From contig MU119386.1 of the NCBI GenBank assembly GCA_014904845.1, positions 1-64,000 on the forward strand: a DNA stretch of 64,000 nt. The letters are read 5' to 3'. A program made the translations under genes and the position numbers. The notes under the pieces were generated by a model that had not been told where the DNA came from, did not search any database, and saw only the letters and a list, made by a program, of their open reading frames with translations. Below, one piece after another: positions 45,080-56,696 of the stretch. The DNA is from Acephala macrosclerotiorum. Its lineage: Eukaryota > Ascomycota > Leotiomycetes > Helotiales > Mollisiaceae. Each line of letters starts with the position of its first letter. Within the stretch, counting starts at the first letter, position 1.

Positions 45080-46273
45080 GATGAAGGTGAGGGGAGTATG
45101 GGAGTCGGTGTGGAGGTTCTGTGTATGTAGAAGAGCAAGAACTCTGACCTGGAAATGTTCAGTGTATTTGAATTAGTAGGTAGAGCAAAGCATGGCGGGG
45201 AAGCTCTTTATGAAGAAACTCCGCCTTGTGGAGCATGAATAGGAATGGGGGACTCGAATGGGGACTCGATTCGTGATCCATTCCTGTATGCATCCAAGAA
45301 CCACTTAGGATCTCCTCTTTGATCTGCCGTTCGTCCAAGTGTCGGTGAAACTCAAAAAGCACCAACGCGACTGTACGAGTACGGAATAACTGGTTCGTGG
45401 TATCTTCAAGGGCGGATTGGAGGGGATGGAGGGGCAACAGCAGGGATACCTGTCGACGAGAGTGGAAACGATTCAGGTCCTGCAGGAGCGGGATGACATG
45501 GCAGGAGGGTTCCATTCGTGCGACGGCATGCGTGTCCTACATCAGTTCCGTAGTGTTGCAACTCGGCGTGAAATAGTTTCTAGAGAGAAGTCGTTGTCGA
45601 ATTGCGCGAATGGTTTCAAGGACCACCGGAGCATCAAACTTCCTCGTCCCACAACATCCTCTCCTCCCAACCCAACACAACTGACTCCCACTACTCGACC
45701 ATACCTGACTCAATGCTCCCTTCTGGTCTTAGAAGTTCTCATGCTGCGATGTCTCGATGTCCGACTGCACCAAGTCGATGTCCACTGGTCTTGAAACAAG
45801 GCAAGACATCATCTCGTCCAGCTGTCACCAGCTGTCTCTTTCTTCCTCTGACCCCCTAGCAATATTCTACATTCCTCTTGAAATTATATCTGCCTCATCC
45901 GTCATCTTTCTTCAATGGACGAACCAATCTTTTTGCTCGGCCAGCAAGGAATGTTGGTACATTAAGGGTGCATTCCAAAGGTCCGCCGAGGCGAAGCATC
46001 CCCTTCCTACCACCCTTCCGCTATTTTGCCTCCTACCTGCGATTTCGAAGTCGAACGCTGTTTGCTTCCACAAATATACTGTCTTTACTGTTCTATCACT
46101 CCTTACGAAGATCTATTATTCTCGAGCATTGCTTTTTCCACACCTTTTTCTTTCATCAAAAGCGCATCGATTTGTTTTGAATTTATTACTACAACAAAAC
46201 GCAACTCACTCTTTACAGCAGCATGGTCCATAATCGATTTTAAGCAACATATCTACTCAATCAACACAGCGAT
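45080..46273. other. Intergenic between divergent genes, 1.2 kb
   Basis: A shared promoter region of the SDR and the large membrane protein. CT-rich stretches before 46274 suggest a long 5' leader. No supported gene or RNA. Confidence 0.45.
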
Positions 46274-49200
46274 ATGGCCACCGGGGCTTGGATAGTTGAA
46301 ACAAGACTCAGAACACGAGACTCAACAAGAAGGGAAATATACTCAGCGAGCATTCCCATCGGATCAGCCACAATGTCCTTAGGCATGATTCTCATCATAG
46401 CAATCTGCGGAGCGCTTCTCCTCTTCGCGGCTGTCACGATCGGTATCATCTTTCATGTGAAGAGGAGGAACCGATACAGGAACAAAGCACGCACCGAGGT
46501 CCCTGAACATGGAATGATTCGCTCAGATCCGAGGACAACGATGAGGTCCATTCGCACGCCAGAAATCTTCTTTCCTCGCAGAATGTCTCATGGGCTATCG
46601 TTCAATCCATGGGCTCCACTCGACGGAGGCATCACAACCTCATCTTCCGACTGGCAGGATGTCGACCTCTCCGACCATGCGCCTCCACTCGCGACAGCGA
46701 AACGTCTCTCTTTCCACAGGGGTGTGGCACGAGTTCGGGAGTCATGGCCTTTGGCCTCGAACATACCCCTCAAGCTGTTACCATCACAAACAACGATGAT
46801 TCTCAGCCCAGTCGCTCCTCCTGGATATGTTGTCCCGGAGCCGAAGCGTCAGAGCATCAAACTTGTACGTCGAAGAGAGTCAACTAGTTCCAAAGATGTG
46901 TCTCCTACTAGATTTAAGTCCGGCTCGCCCACGAGGAAATCAGACTCACCTACAAGAGATTTGTATCCAGCGCCTCTCTCGCCCAAGAAACGCAGCCAGC
47001 GACGATCGGCCTCGGAAACTCCAACACTTCTCGGATCCGCTTCCCAGCGATTGAGAGCTGTTCATCGGAAATCATTGACTCGCACTTTGACCACACTCAA
47101 CAGAATTCCTGGGCAGGCTCCTACGGAACGGCTGCTCACCCCACCACTCAAGCAAGCAACTGAGAGTCGCGAACAACTTATCGACAAGGAGTTCTCACAG
47201 ACCATGGAAGATATCAGAACTAGTCAGTTGACCCTTCAGACGGAAGGTGGAAGCTTGCTTCTCCAGCCAGCTGATGGGACTAAATCGCCTACACCATCAT
47301 TTGCATCAACCGACAGTCTATGCGAGCCAGAACCCGAAGTCATAATAGCAGCACTAAGTTCACCTAGCAAGTCTAGTCTGAATAGCGAGAAGAGGCACAA
47401 GGCTCGGATTTCCGAGGTCACCACCATCATTCAAACTTCTATCAATGAAGATGATCTAGTGATGGTCATCGCAAAGCCAGAGGAGCAGTATTTTGCTCTC
47501 CCTCATCGAATATCTCTCGCCAGCGACCCTTTCTTCTCGTCAGTGAGAAGTTCGAAAACGATTGTGTCAACCCCACAAGTTCAAGGACCGCGACCAATGT
47601 ACTTTCGCAAATCTACATTCGGTCACGAGGAATCTCCAAATCGACCCGAAGACTACGTCTCTCCTTTACGCGATGTCTCTGGCAACGCTCAAGCGTCTCT
47701 GAAAACACCTCAGAGTCAAGATGTGACAGAAGAGCATAATCCTTTCAGATGGTCGCCGCAAGAGGCCATGAAGACGAAGATTACTCCGCTGTCAGGTCGC
47801 ACTTCACCAAACAGGAAGGGCCACCGACGATCCAACGTCATTCGAATGTCCCATTTAGTCTCTCGACCAATGAGTAGTGTTCCAGTCGTTCAGGAAGAGG
47901 AAGAGGAAGAAGAAGAGTCACCAAGGAAATCAATCAGATTTAGTCTTCCACCTGCGACAGCAATCAGGGTCTTTGAGCCCGAGAAAAGCCCCAGTCCATC
48001 ATCTTCAACGGTATCTCGTCGACGTAGCTTGCGGCCGCCATCTTTAGCAACATTCAGCCCGGACCTTACCATTACAGAAGGTGTTCCAACGACACCAGCC
48101 AGCTCGCCTATCTCAAAAATGGACGGTCGTCGCAGCTTTTCGATCTACTCTCCTACTCTCTCAGTCTGCAACTACTACACAGAGAGCAACGGTGGTTCGG
48201 AGGACGAATTCTTCAACCAAAAATCCAAACGAGTCTCGGTTTCAACTATGAAAGCTAGACGACAGGGCCAAAATTTTTCCACGGATTTGACAATCTTTCC
48301 TACTCATCAAATGCAGCAAAGTCACCAAATCTCGCTGACATGCTTCCCAGCTCCGCCGGAACCTTCGGATCCTGCTGAACCAGAATCCATGATGACAGTC
48401 CTCACTCCACCACCTCTCCAACCCCTCCCAACAATCGCATCAACAATGACAGGTCTCTCCTCCACATCAGTATCACCAGCACCATCACTTTTCACCACAT
48501 CAAGCAACACACAACTCTACGGGCCCCGCGATCTCCCCTCCCGCCCCAGCACTCTATCGCCACCCCGCGATTCCCTCGCATCCTCAATCTCCATGCTTCG
48601 ACGCATGAACAGCCAAATCAGCCAATACAGCTCCCAATCCACAGTCGTAGAAGAACCCCTCCTCCCTTTTGACTCCGAAAAATCACCACAGCTACCACCA
48701 CACCCCCATTTCAGCCTAAACTTCAACCTCGAAGAAGCACAAGCCGAAGAGCGTGGTCGCTCTCGCGGCTCAAGACATTACCTCGCTATCGGACGTCAAA
48801 TCCAATACCACAATAATTCCTCATCTCACTCTTACTCCAGAAATTCTCGACTAGGTGACAGGCCTCGAGACTCTTGGCGTATTGGAAAGGACCGTCGGAA
48901 ACGCAACACCTACGGCCGAGAAGATTTCTCTGGGTTCGCTGACGTCCGCGAAGAAAAAGAACTCACTCCTGTCCCGGAAGTCTCTCCCGCAACAGGCGCC
49001 AACGCTCTCGGAATCATCGGTCTCCGTTTCCCAACTCTTTCGAAAGATGGGAAAATTCGTAACCTCCCAACCCCCCCACGAGCGGAAGATACTCCGACGC
49101 AGAGCAAGATTATCGATCTTGATGAGGCGGAGATTGCGGATCGGAAGATGATTGAGGATGAGGAGGCTGATAAGGAGAATCTTGGTGTTAATGGGGAGGG

Positions 49201-49531
49201 GGCAGAAGGGAAGACGAGTCCAAGGTGGTCGGATGCGATGACGAAGCCTGCTAGGACTTCGTCTCGCAGGGAGAGTCAGATGAAGCACCCCAGCCCGCAG
49301 GGCTCACAAACTCCGCCGAAATGGAGCATTAGTGGTCTCGGACTAGCGGGGCAGAGACTACTGGGCACGGAAAAAGTGAGCCTCGATAGTCCAGAAAGAC
49401 CGGACAGTCTTGGATTGTACGACCAAGATGGATTCTTGAGGAGCTCGCCGGAGATGAGGGCTAGGCAGCGAGCGAAGAGGGAGCCAAAAGTCAAGCAGGA
49501 GGAGGTTGATGAGTGGCATTCTGTAATGTAA
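46274..49531 (+). CDS. Large single-pass membrane protein with disordered tail
   Basis: An intact single exon of 1085 residues. Near the N-terminus a hydrophobic helix (about residues 36-60, LGMILIIAICGALLLFAAVTI) is followed by basic residues KRRNRYRNK, so the long C-terminal part should be cytosolic. There is no cleavable signal peptide, and an alternative start at 46373 would put the helix at the N-terminus. The remaining 1000 residues are Ser/Pro/Arg-rich and probably disordered, with repeated SPTR units near 46905-46955 and many Ser-Pro sites suited to phosphorylation. An acidic run EEEEEEE is present at about residue 540. No enzymatic domain is visible. A role as a cortical or septal scaffold is only a guess. 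Confidence 0.75.
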   Translation: MATGAWIVETRLRTRDSTRREIYSASIPIGSATMSLGMILIIAICGALLLFAAVTIGIIFHVKRRNRYRNKARTEVPEHGMIRSDPRTTMRSIRTPEIFFPRRMSHGLSFNPWAPLDGGITTSSSDWQDVDLSDHAPPLATAKRLSFHRGVARVRESWPLASNIPLKLLPSQTTMILSPVAPPGYVVPEPKRQSIKLVRRRESTSSKDVSPTRFKSGSPTRKSDSPTRDLYPAPLSPKKRSQRRSASETPTLLGSASQRLRAVHRKSLTRTLTTLNRIPGQAPTERLLTPPLKQATESREQLIDKEFSQTMEDIRTSQLTLQTEGGSLLLQPADGTKSPTPSFASTDSLCEPEPEVIIAALSSPSKSSLNSEKRHKARISEVTTIIQTSINEDDLVMVIAKPEEQYFALPHRISLASDPFFSSVRSSKTIVSTPQVQGPRPMYFRKSTFGHEESPNRPEDYVSPLRDVSGNAQASLKTPQSQDVTEEHNPFRWSPQEAMKTKITPLSGRTSPNRKGHRRSNVIRMSHLVSRPMSSVPVVQEEEEEEEESPRKSIRFSLPPATAIRVFEPEKSPSPSSSTVSRRRSLRPPSLATFSPDLTITEGVPTTPASSPISKMDGRRSFSIYSPTLSVCNYYTESNGGSEDEFFNQKSKRVSVSTMKARRQGQNFSTDLTIFPTHQMQQSHQISLTCFPAPPEPSDPAEPESMMTVLTPPPLQPLPTIASTMTGLSSTSVSPAPSLFTTSSNTQLYGPRDLPSRPSTLSPPRDSLASSISMLRRMNSQISQYSSQSTVVEEPLLPFDSEKSPQLPPHPHFSLNFNLEEAQAEERGRSRGSRHYLAIGRQIQYHNNSSSHSYSRNSRLGDRPRDSWRIGKDRRKRNTYGREDFSGFADVREEKELTPVPEVSPATGANALGIIGLRFPTLSKDGKIRNLPTPPRAEDTPTQSKIIDLDEAEIADRKMIEDEEADKENLGVNGEGAEGKTSPRWSDAMTKPARTSSRRESQMKHPSPQGSQTPPKWSISGLGLAGQRLLGTEKVSLDSPERPDSLGLYDQDGFLRSSPEMRARQRAKREPKVKQEEVDEWHSVM

Positions 49532-50309
49532 CTTTGGAAAGTGTGGCTTTAGCGTGTTTGTGTTCCGGGGTGCCGGGAAAAAGGGTAGGAGAGAAGGAGG
49601 GGGGATTTATGTTTGGAAACTTTCTGTTCATCGGCATCGACATACATTTTTACTTGCACTATTGCAGAGGAAGAATAATGAATCATCTGGCAGAGCAGTT
49701 TTTATCTGGTTGGAAGTTGGGATGAGCTTTTGTTAATTACAAATTATTTGCCTTCGAGTTCTCCCTCGTTTCTAATCTTGCCTATTATTTCTTAGTCGCG
49801 AGTTGCAACGGGCCCGATCCTGTTTCACATATTTTGTCTGCATTAAAATGAACTTGTCAAATTGTGTCAAATCAATCGTTTGTTCTTGGTCGCAGAAAAT
49901 GCAAGCACGGTGAATGCCCTGAGGTTTCAATGATTACACCCTGCAATATTAACTAGCCGTAGCTTGTATGGCGCTAGAGATTTAGTGATGAAATCCAAGG
50001 ACGGGGGGCGTGAACAACCATTTCTCAAAGCTGATATCAAGGCAGAGTTGTTCTCTAAGTTACCTATATGAAAGATAAAGAAAAAGGAGGGAGCAGTTGG
50101 GTAAGACGAGTAAATGTCACTTAAATGAGAATACAGGTTTTGGCAAAAGGAATGGAATGTGTTTTGTTTTGGGGAAGGGGGTTTCATTTTTGTCTGTACA
50201 ATCTACAATCTGACGCTGCGTAGAGCGTGTTTCTATCTGGAGAGTCTATCAGGATCTAGAGATGTCTATCTGCGACTCGGCCTCTCCATCTAATCAGCTA
50301 GTTACGGAG
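49532..50309. other. Intergenic between convergent genes
   Basis: About 780 bp. No gene, RNA or repeat recognised. Confidence 0.45.
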
Positions 50310-51020
50310 CTAGTTACGGTCATGCAGGAAGGCATTGCCCTTATTTCTCAGGTGAAGACATTTAGGAATATGATCCGGAATCAGCTCCTGCTGCTTGCGA
50401 AACCAAGCAATATCCTCCACGATCACCCGCTGGCTCTCAGTACTCAGCTGTCGCGCATCCTCAAGATCGCGCTCAAGCTCCACATACTGAGCCTCGAAGT
50501 TATCCATATGAGCTGAAACGCGAACGCTCAACTGATACGCATACTCCTGATCCGCGGCCTCAATCTGACCCAGCCATTCCGGCCGTTTCTTATTGAATCC
50601 TAGCCATCGTTTGAAGCCGTCCATCACCTGTGGCATGTTCTGGGCACCTGCTCCACCGTTAAGGTAGAGTGGTAGCCATTCGTTGACGTCCGCGTTGGAT
50701 TGGCTGGTGGCGTCTCGGAGACGTGCACGTTCTAGGCGGCGGATGTTGTCGGCATGGTGGAGCTCGCTTCTGAACTTATCTATACCCTCTTGTTCCCTGC
50801 GTTTGATTTGTTCGCGCTGGGCTTGTAGGGTATTTAAGGTCAATTGTGCTTCGTAGAGAGAGCTGTTGGCTTGTGATAGTGTGGGTACCGAGTGCTCACC
50901 GCCATAGCCTATACAGACTGGACAGGTCCAGGAGTCGCATGATAGGGGCTTGAAGGAGGAGATGTAGTGCGAGACCTCCTCCCATCGAAAGTCTTCTGGG
51001 TGTTCTAAGATGTGCGACAT
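50310..51020 (-). CDS. Coiled-coil protein with Cys pair, tandem paralogue 1
   Basis: An intact exon. I start at ATG 51020 (MSHILEHPEDF, 236 aa) because the neighbouring paralogue starts with MSFILLG. An upstream in-frame ATG at 51050 is possible. An N-terminal module RWEEVSHYISSFKPLSCDSWTCPVC contains a C-x5-C-x2-C arrangement that may bind metal. A long charged helical region (AQREQIKRREQEGIDKFRSEL) and MDGFKRWLGFNKKRPEWLGQ follow. The end is DIAWFRKQQELIPDHIPKCLHL. It shares all these landmarks with the copy at 51822-52550. Family and function are unknown to me. No signal peptide or membrane helix. Confidence 0.75.
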   Translation of the reverse strand: MSHILEHPEDFRWEEVSHYISSFKPLSCDSWTCPVCIGYGGEHSVPTLSQANSSLYEAQLTLNTLQAQREQIKRREQEGIDKFRSELHHADNIRRLERARLRDATSQSNADVNEWLPLYLNGGAGAQNMPQVMDGFKRWLGFNKKRPEWLGQIEAADQEYAYQLSVRVSAHMDNFEAQYVELERDLEDARQLSTESQRVIVEDIAWFRKQQELIPDHIPKCLHLRNKGNAFLHDRN

Positions 51021-51821
51021 CTTGAAGTGGCGTGTTGTTGCTTGGTACAAATGGTATGCAAGTTTTTGACCTGCTGTTGTTTGTTTGTAGTGTTAAAGTA
51101 TGAAGTTCGATAAATGTGGAAGATGGATTCAGATGAGCTCCCCAAGCCAGCTTTAAGTGTTTTACACGACTATTGTTCTATTGTAGAACAGATAGTGAAC
51201 AGCTACTTCCAGTCGGAACAGATTTCATACCCAGTTCCAAGGCATCGTGAAGTACAAGTTCTGAACATCTGATTCTGAACAAAGGGCCCGCGCGTTGAGC
51301 CACAAGCTCAACTCCCCACACAGATCGAAGCTCTCTACCATGCATTGTTGTGCTTCTTAGGGGAAAGAAGAAGACAAAAATTCGGGACTTTCTATGCCTC
51401 ATTGTAATGAATTTCACAAGTTCTGGAACGACGCCTGCTCATCTCTTGGATACTGTAGAGAAATGGGGACATCTAAATTAAGCGAGCTTCTGTCAAAACA
51501 GCAACCATGCCGCGTAGAGATCGAGTCAAGTTGAGAATCGACGCAGGAATTGAAGGGGAGTACAACCAATCCATATAATATCACGGAGAACTTCGGAGAA
51601 TCTTGTTTTAAAAAGTTGCAAGACTATTTTATATAGGAACAATGAAGCAGGGAGATAAGTTGGACAGACCTACTTAGTCACTTGAGCGGACATACGTGAA
51701 GACACTGAGAGCGGGGCATTGTTTGGTGAAGGTAATTTTATTTCCTTTACAGTCTGGCACTACATAGATTGAGCTGTGTTCTAAACGTCTGGGCCGTGCT
51801 TGTTGTTTCAGTCAGGGCAAT
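51021..51821. other. Spacer between tandem paralogues
   Basis: About 800 bp between the two paralogues. No other gene seen. It holds the promoter of copy 1. Confidence 0.4.
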
Positions 51822-52550
51822 CTAGTTGTGGCGATGGAGGTAGGACCTGAAGTCGGTACCTGCTTTGTTGAGAAGGAGATGAACAGGAATTTTGTCGGGA
51901 TTAAACCACTGCTTGCTTCTAAACCATGCAATATCTTGATTAACTAATTTTTGGCACCTGTCTATAGTTGATTGGGTGTCATTGATGGAATAGTAAATAA
52001 ATATCATCAATTTGGCTACTCAGACTTCCCCGCGTTTGCAAGCTGCTCATCTCTGCAGCTTTTGATTCCAGGTCTAAACCAGGTACAGGTATCGTCCTCA
52101 ACAATCCATGCTCTCCATCGTCTCAAGCCTTCCTTAACCTTAGGTGTCTGTTCGGCGTTTCCGCTTGGATTACCAATCTCGAGGCCTCCTTTCTTCGGCG
52201 TGTATTCCGGAAATCCATTCATCAATATCAGCATTAGCCTCGGCAAGCATATCATCGTATTTCCTAAATTCGCTTTCATATCTAGCATGGATAGCATCAA
52301 CTTCGTTGTCAAAATCTCCAACATCTCGTTCGCGGTCCTCGAGTTGCTGAGCCTCTTTCTCCAGTTGTTCAACGGTCTCTTGCCCCATAAAGATGGATTT
52401 CAAGCTCTGAATTAGAGTGACTATTTCATTTTCTTCTCCACTTCGGCACACCTTGCAGCTTCGGCTACATGGAAGTGGCTTAGATGTGGCGATGTACTGG
52501 TAGAGTTCCAGCCAGCGACGGTCTGAGGCTCCTAGTAAGATGAAAGACAT
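51822..52550 (-). pseudogene. Coiled-coil protein with Cys pair, tandem paralogue 2 (frame broken)
   Basis: ATG 52550 gives MSFILLGASDRRWLELYQYIATSKPLPCSRSCKVC. It parallels copy 1 in the position of RW..., Y(I)xxxKPL and the cysteines. The helical region runs to ANADIDEWISGIHAEE, matching ADVNEWL of copy 1. The frame shifts near 52180. VKEGLRRWRAW matches MDGFKRWLGF, and a third frame carries DIAWFRSKQWFNPDKIPVHLLL, matching the C-terminus of copy 1. The missing middle (about 30 residues) and the frame changes suggest a decaying duplicate, though a small intron plus one error could also explain part of this. Confidence 0.7.
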
Positions 52551-53445
52551 CTTGAAAGTTGAACGCGATTGAGTTACAAGTTAGTGTACAAGTTAATTAA
52601 TGGCTAGTGCTTGTACAATCTGGTTTGTTGAGTTGCTTGTTGGAAAGAAGGTGATGAGAAGGTGATGGTGAGAAGATTAATTTAAAATAGCTGCACTTTC
52701 AGGTCAAACTTATGGATATGGGGAACTGCTGTTTTCATATCGATAATTTGTTTCGGCAACTGTTTCCATGTCGAACAGATTTTACATCTATGGAAGGTGC
52801 TTTGGAGCGGTGCAGATTTGGTTAAGATATGATGAACGAGAAAGGTGGAACATGGCGAGGAATATTGAAACGAAATAGAACAACAGGATCGTTTTGCAGG
52901 TAATCAATCACCTTCGATGTTGGGGGCATAGATTGTACAGCAAATCGCGTAGCTGTTCTTTGCACAATTTACATACCGAAAAACGAGAGACAAATATGCT
53001 GCTTCTAAACAGTATTTGCAATGGCGTGAGGAAGAGAATAGCCTGATCAAAGATTCAACATTCATTTCTTTCAGTCAAGTGATGAAGCCGTTGTTTTTGG
53101 CCCCTGTTTTTGTATTCCCGAAACTCTAAGACAAAATTCTTTGTAAGAAAACGACAGCAGGAAGATCAAGGACTTAGTCGACCTCATCTAACAAAGCTAT
53201 TGTCGGGCTATCAGTCTGTTCTCTTTCTTTGTGCATCTCTTTAACCTTGAAAGGAAAATCATGAATCGCCATTCATCCGCAAGCATTTATTTAATACAGC
53301 CTCTTCCCGGTTCTCATCACTTGTCACTCGTCACTCGATTTCTCTTCTGTTCTATCTCCACCTATATTAACTCGCATTCGCAATGCATTGCTTCGTATGT
53401 ATCATCCAGGATTTTATCAACTACATCATCTCACAAATCCGTAAA
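52551..53445. other. Intergenic
   Basis: About 900 bp with no recognised gene or repeat. Confidence 0.4.
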
Positions 53446-53753
53446 ATGTGTCAAGATTTCCTTCACCAATTTGACTGCGGTCATTACGAACATAACTTCA
53501 TCGACTGCGAAGCAGCCACTTTGACCTCAGGCTCCATGGTGATGTCCACATCTTGTGACATCTTCAAGTCAACAGTCCCCAAGTCAGGAAAATGCCCGCA
53601 GTGTCTCGAATTCATCAAGCATGAAGAGGAGAGACTGAAGGAGGAGAAGAAGCGAGCCAAGAAAGGTAAGTCTCCGCTGACAGAGGAGTTCGTCTCTTTT
53701 CCTGCGATCTGAGCCGGACTCCTGATCGAGGAACAGCTGAGAAAGGTAAGTGA
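53446..53753 (+). CDS. Small Cys/Lys-rich protein, 78 aa
   Basis: I start at ATG 53446 (MCQDFLHQFDCGHYEHNFIDC) rather than the upstream in-frame ATG 53383. The family of such small fungal proteins usually begins with an MC.. followed by CGH-type residues. A GT-AG intron at 53666-53736 leads to a five-codon last exon. Features are a C...CGH...C...C...CPQC pattern, probably one zinc site, and a highly charged C-terminal helix (KHEEERLKEEKKRAKK). Function unknown. The exon-exon model is supported by the consensus donor GTAAGT and the short remaining frame. Confidence 0.6.
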
Positions 53754-54399
53754 GATCTCTGCAGATCAGCAGATCTCATCGCAATAGATACGAATGAAAC
53801 CCATTACTATCCCAAATTGTTCAATTGTCGTGAAATTTTATATAGTCGTGCAAGTGAAACCATCGTCGTCACTAAGGGTATTTCCCCCAAAAAACTTGAG
53901 AATCGCGACGTTGAGCAAGTTGATTGAGGCCATGAGGTGTCTGCCAAGAAGATCTCGTCCGGAGTATACAGGAAAGGAAATCCCTATCCCAGGCTCGAAT
54001 CCCATCCCCTTGTCTTCAATCGCGACGTCCTAAGCCTTCTTCGCAAATCGCTATCACTCCGGCCACAAACAATAATTCAACATCCACACTAACCACATCT
54101 TGCAATGTAAGTCGCGTCAAGAAAGCAAATCCCAGCCCCCGCGTGGGATCAACATCGCCATCGCCTATGACACAGCCTCATATCTGAGACGTAATGGCGA
54201 ATATTGAACGCCAAATAATTAAACATAAACCGGTTTAGGACGAGGTGACAGACTGACAGCGGAACGATATCTTGCCCTTGAAGGATTTATGAAAGTTCCC
54301 TGTCCCACTTGCTGAAGAAATGATTTTTGACATTCTAAGTACCGAAGGCGATGATCATTCAATTCAAGTAGGCAATTGGCTACCTCCCAAAAGATTGCG
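53754..54399. other. Intergenic
   Basis: About 650 bp. Around 54360-54420 an alternative frame (GYLPKDCDVANTAYLG) looks protein-like and may belong to the following gene, if another single-base error is present. Confidence 0.4.
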
Positions 54400-54829
54400 A
54401 TGTCGCAAACACAGCTTACTTGGGGTAAGATCTATTTGCTGTGCCCTTTTCGCATGCCAGAAACCGACCTTCCGTAGAAGCAGCACGAAAAGCCTTCGAA
54501 GAGCTCGAGTCTGCATTCGACTTCAAACCTCCAACTAGTGACATCATTACAGGTGCAGTCGCATACTGTGTCTTGATCACGTTCGAATATCGGCCGCGAA
54601 AGAAAGGTATGTTCATGTCTCACACCAATCTCAAGTTGAACATTAGATTGTGGCTGACTCAAATCATGGTGCAGAAGAACCACACGTACCTGAAGCATTT
54701 GTCAAGCGGATGCTCGGTGATTGCGCTGCAACACAGATAGATGTGTTACTTGCTAAGAGGAGCTGGCATCATTTGGACGCATTTAAGTTGAAGAGGACGG
54801 CAGAGAAGCATGTTGCTGATTTGTGTTGA
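54400..54829 (+). CDS. Small uncharacterised protein, about 102 aa
   Basis: Three exons with introns at 54425-54477 and 54607-54674, all GT-AG, join MSQTQLTW to EAARKAFEELESAFDFKPP. This leads through ITGAVAYCVLITFEYRPRKK to EEPHVPEAFVKRMLGDCAATQIDVLL and HHLDAFKLKRTAEKHVADLC. Phase is kept across both introns, which supports the model. The short first exon is the least certain part, and the true start may lie upstream in another frame. No recognised domain. Confidence 0.5.
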
Positions 54830-55426
54830 TCATGGAAGCGAGGGCGGAAGGAGCATGAGGGGTCTAGGGGTACTGGTGTGAAGGGGTTTATGGGGAACTG
54901 ATTTCACTGTGTTGTATAATATATGTCAGTAAGACTTGAATGGATTCGAAGACCGAAAAGACTTTCAGGGGGATCCTTTGTGAGACGTGATCGCTTTGTC
55001 TTGGATGATCATGTGACTAGAATACTTTTGTTCTGATAAATTAGATAAAGTTGATTAGTGCCTAATACTTCCTGAGAGAGCCGCACAGTCAATTCTCCAG
55101 CAACGAGAAGACGTGCCATAGAAAACTACGGAAATACGCTTTATGCCCTCATCGAGCCCCTGAAGCTAAGCGAGCCTCGCGAAAATAGTCATGACCCAAC
55201 TTTGACCTCAAGTTATTCTGTTTTTCAAAGGTACCACATTACGGCTGAGAGGCGAGGCTCCATTAACAAAAGTCTAGCCTCTGGGATCCCAGTTTCAAAC
55301 TCATTTCAAAAGATCTTGGTGGAGAGACTCGAAGTGGAAGGTTAAAGTGAGGATTCGTTTTAGAAAACCTCCAACGTTGACCAATCCCCCGCTCCTCAAT
55401 AAAACACCACACAAGATTAATAACAA
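54830..55426. other. Intergenic
   Basis: About 600 bp. No gene or repeat seen. Confidence 0.4.
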
Positions 55427-56156
55427 TCAGGTGCAGCACGAAATATTTGCTTCAATCGTCCTATCACTCCCATGAATTGATCTTCGTGATCTCTTCCTCC
55501 GAAACTCCGCAAGATCATCTTCCCAAGCGTAGTAGTACTTCATCTTCGCCCAACAACCCACCTCCTGATCCGCACTAATACCACTGTTCAAATAGAGCTT
55601 CGGCATCAGTACACCATCGTCGTCAATCACGTCGTCCGGAAATGTGAAGTAAAGATCATCATCGTCAAAATACTTCTTAAAAGTCCTGTTCCGCTTAATT
55701 GCGCGAAAGTTCTCCCATCCCATCCTATCATTGGCCGAATCACACCTGTAAGTAACTTCGTTTTCGCCTATTGTGAAGGTAGCGAGGTATTTCTTTCCGG
55801 GGATGGGTTGTATCCGATTTGAAGCGAGGAAGCCTCCTTAGAAGAGGACTGAAAATTATGAACCGATCTTCCTCGTTGAAATTGTCAACATCGCGAAATA
55901 AAATATCGAAGGAAGCAATTGAGACGTGGTTCTTCTCGGAGTCTGAAGAGACGTCCGAACTTGAGCGGGATATGCCGCGCACGCGCGAGTCTGGTTTACT
56001 TCTGGGTTTCGGGATCTCTTGTTTGGGCTCTTGCTTGGTACCTTGCTGAGTCTCGTGTGCAGGCCCGCTTTCGTTGTCTGATACCTTTGGACTGGTAGGT
56101 GAGTGGCAGACCCATAGGACCTTTTCTTGCCACAGAATGCGAATACTTTCGGCCAT
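55427..56156 (-). CDS. Uncharacterised acidic protein (one frame break)
   Basis: The start at 56156 gives MAESIRILWQEKVLWVCH, followed by a charged, disordered Ser/Pro/Lys stretch (SRSSSDVSSDSEKNHVS) and DILFRDVDNFNEEDRFIIF. The frame breaks between about 55811 and 55845. It resumes as IPGKKYLATFTIGENEVTYRCDS, MGWENFRAIKRNRTFKKYF, an Asp-rich LYFTFPDDVIDDDGVLMPKLYL, and WAKMKYYYAWEDDLAEFRRKR, with the stop at 55427. It looks like one lineage-specific gene with a single-base error. No domain recognised. Confidence 0.55.
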
Positions 56157-56696
56157 GATAATCTTGAGCTGCGATAAGATCAATATTGTTTTTGAATATA
56201 CATTTTAAGCTCGAATAGCGGGAATAAAAATTTACAAAAGTATTATTATTTAAATAAAAAGCTTTTAAAATATAAAAACCCGTATTATAAATTATTATAA
56301 AATTGAAATACTAAATTTTTTATAAAATCGGTAAAATTATATTACGATCAATTACAAGCGCAATACCAGCGCCAAGTTAGCTAAATCGGAAAAGGCTGCT
56401 GCATTTAAACGAGTAATTTTCAGTTATTCGAGGCTCTAAAGCAGTAAAAATATTACTATATAAACAATAGAAAATTCTTCCGGTGATATTAAATAAAGCG
56501 AGTAAACTGGGGAGGGGATTTTTATAAAAGACAAAATGGTATATTTGAAGGCATTCCGAGATTGTTCCTCAATTGCTCGTTAATTATCAAATTCTTTCCG
56601 ACTTTTGACTGTTTCATCTTCGTTAAAAATGCTTTCACACCTCCTCCACCGCTCCCTCTTCTACCGGTGCCTCGTCCTTATCGATTTCAACCTATT
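56157..56696. other. Intergenic with AT-rich core
   Basis: About 56200-56400 is strongly AT-rich, similar to the RIP-like blocks elsewhere. No gene. Confidence 0.5.

Noticed and set aside
53985..54002. GGCTCGAATCCC, resembling a tRNA T-arm
   Set aside because: No acceptor stem, D-arm or anticodon arm can be drawn around it.
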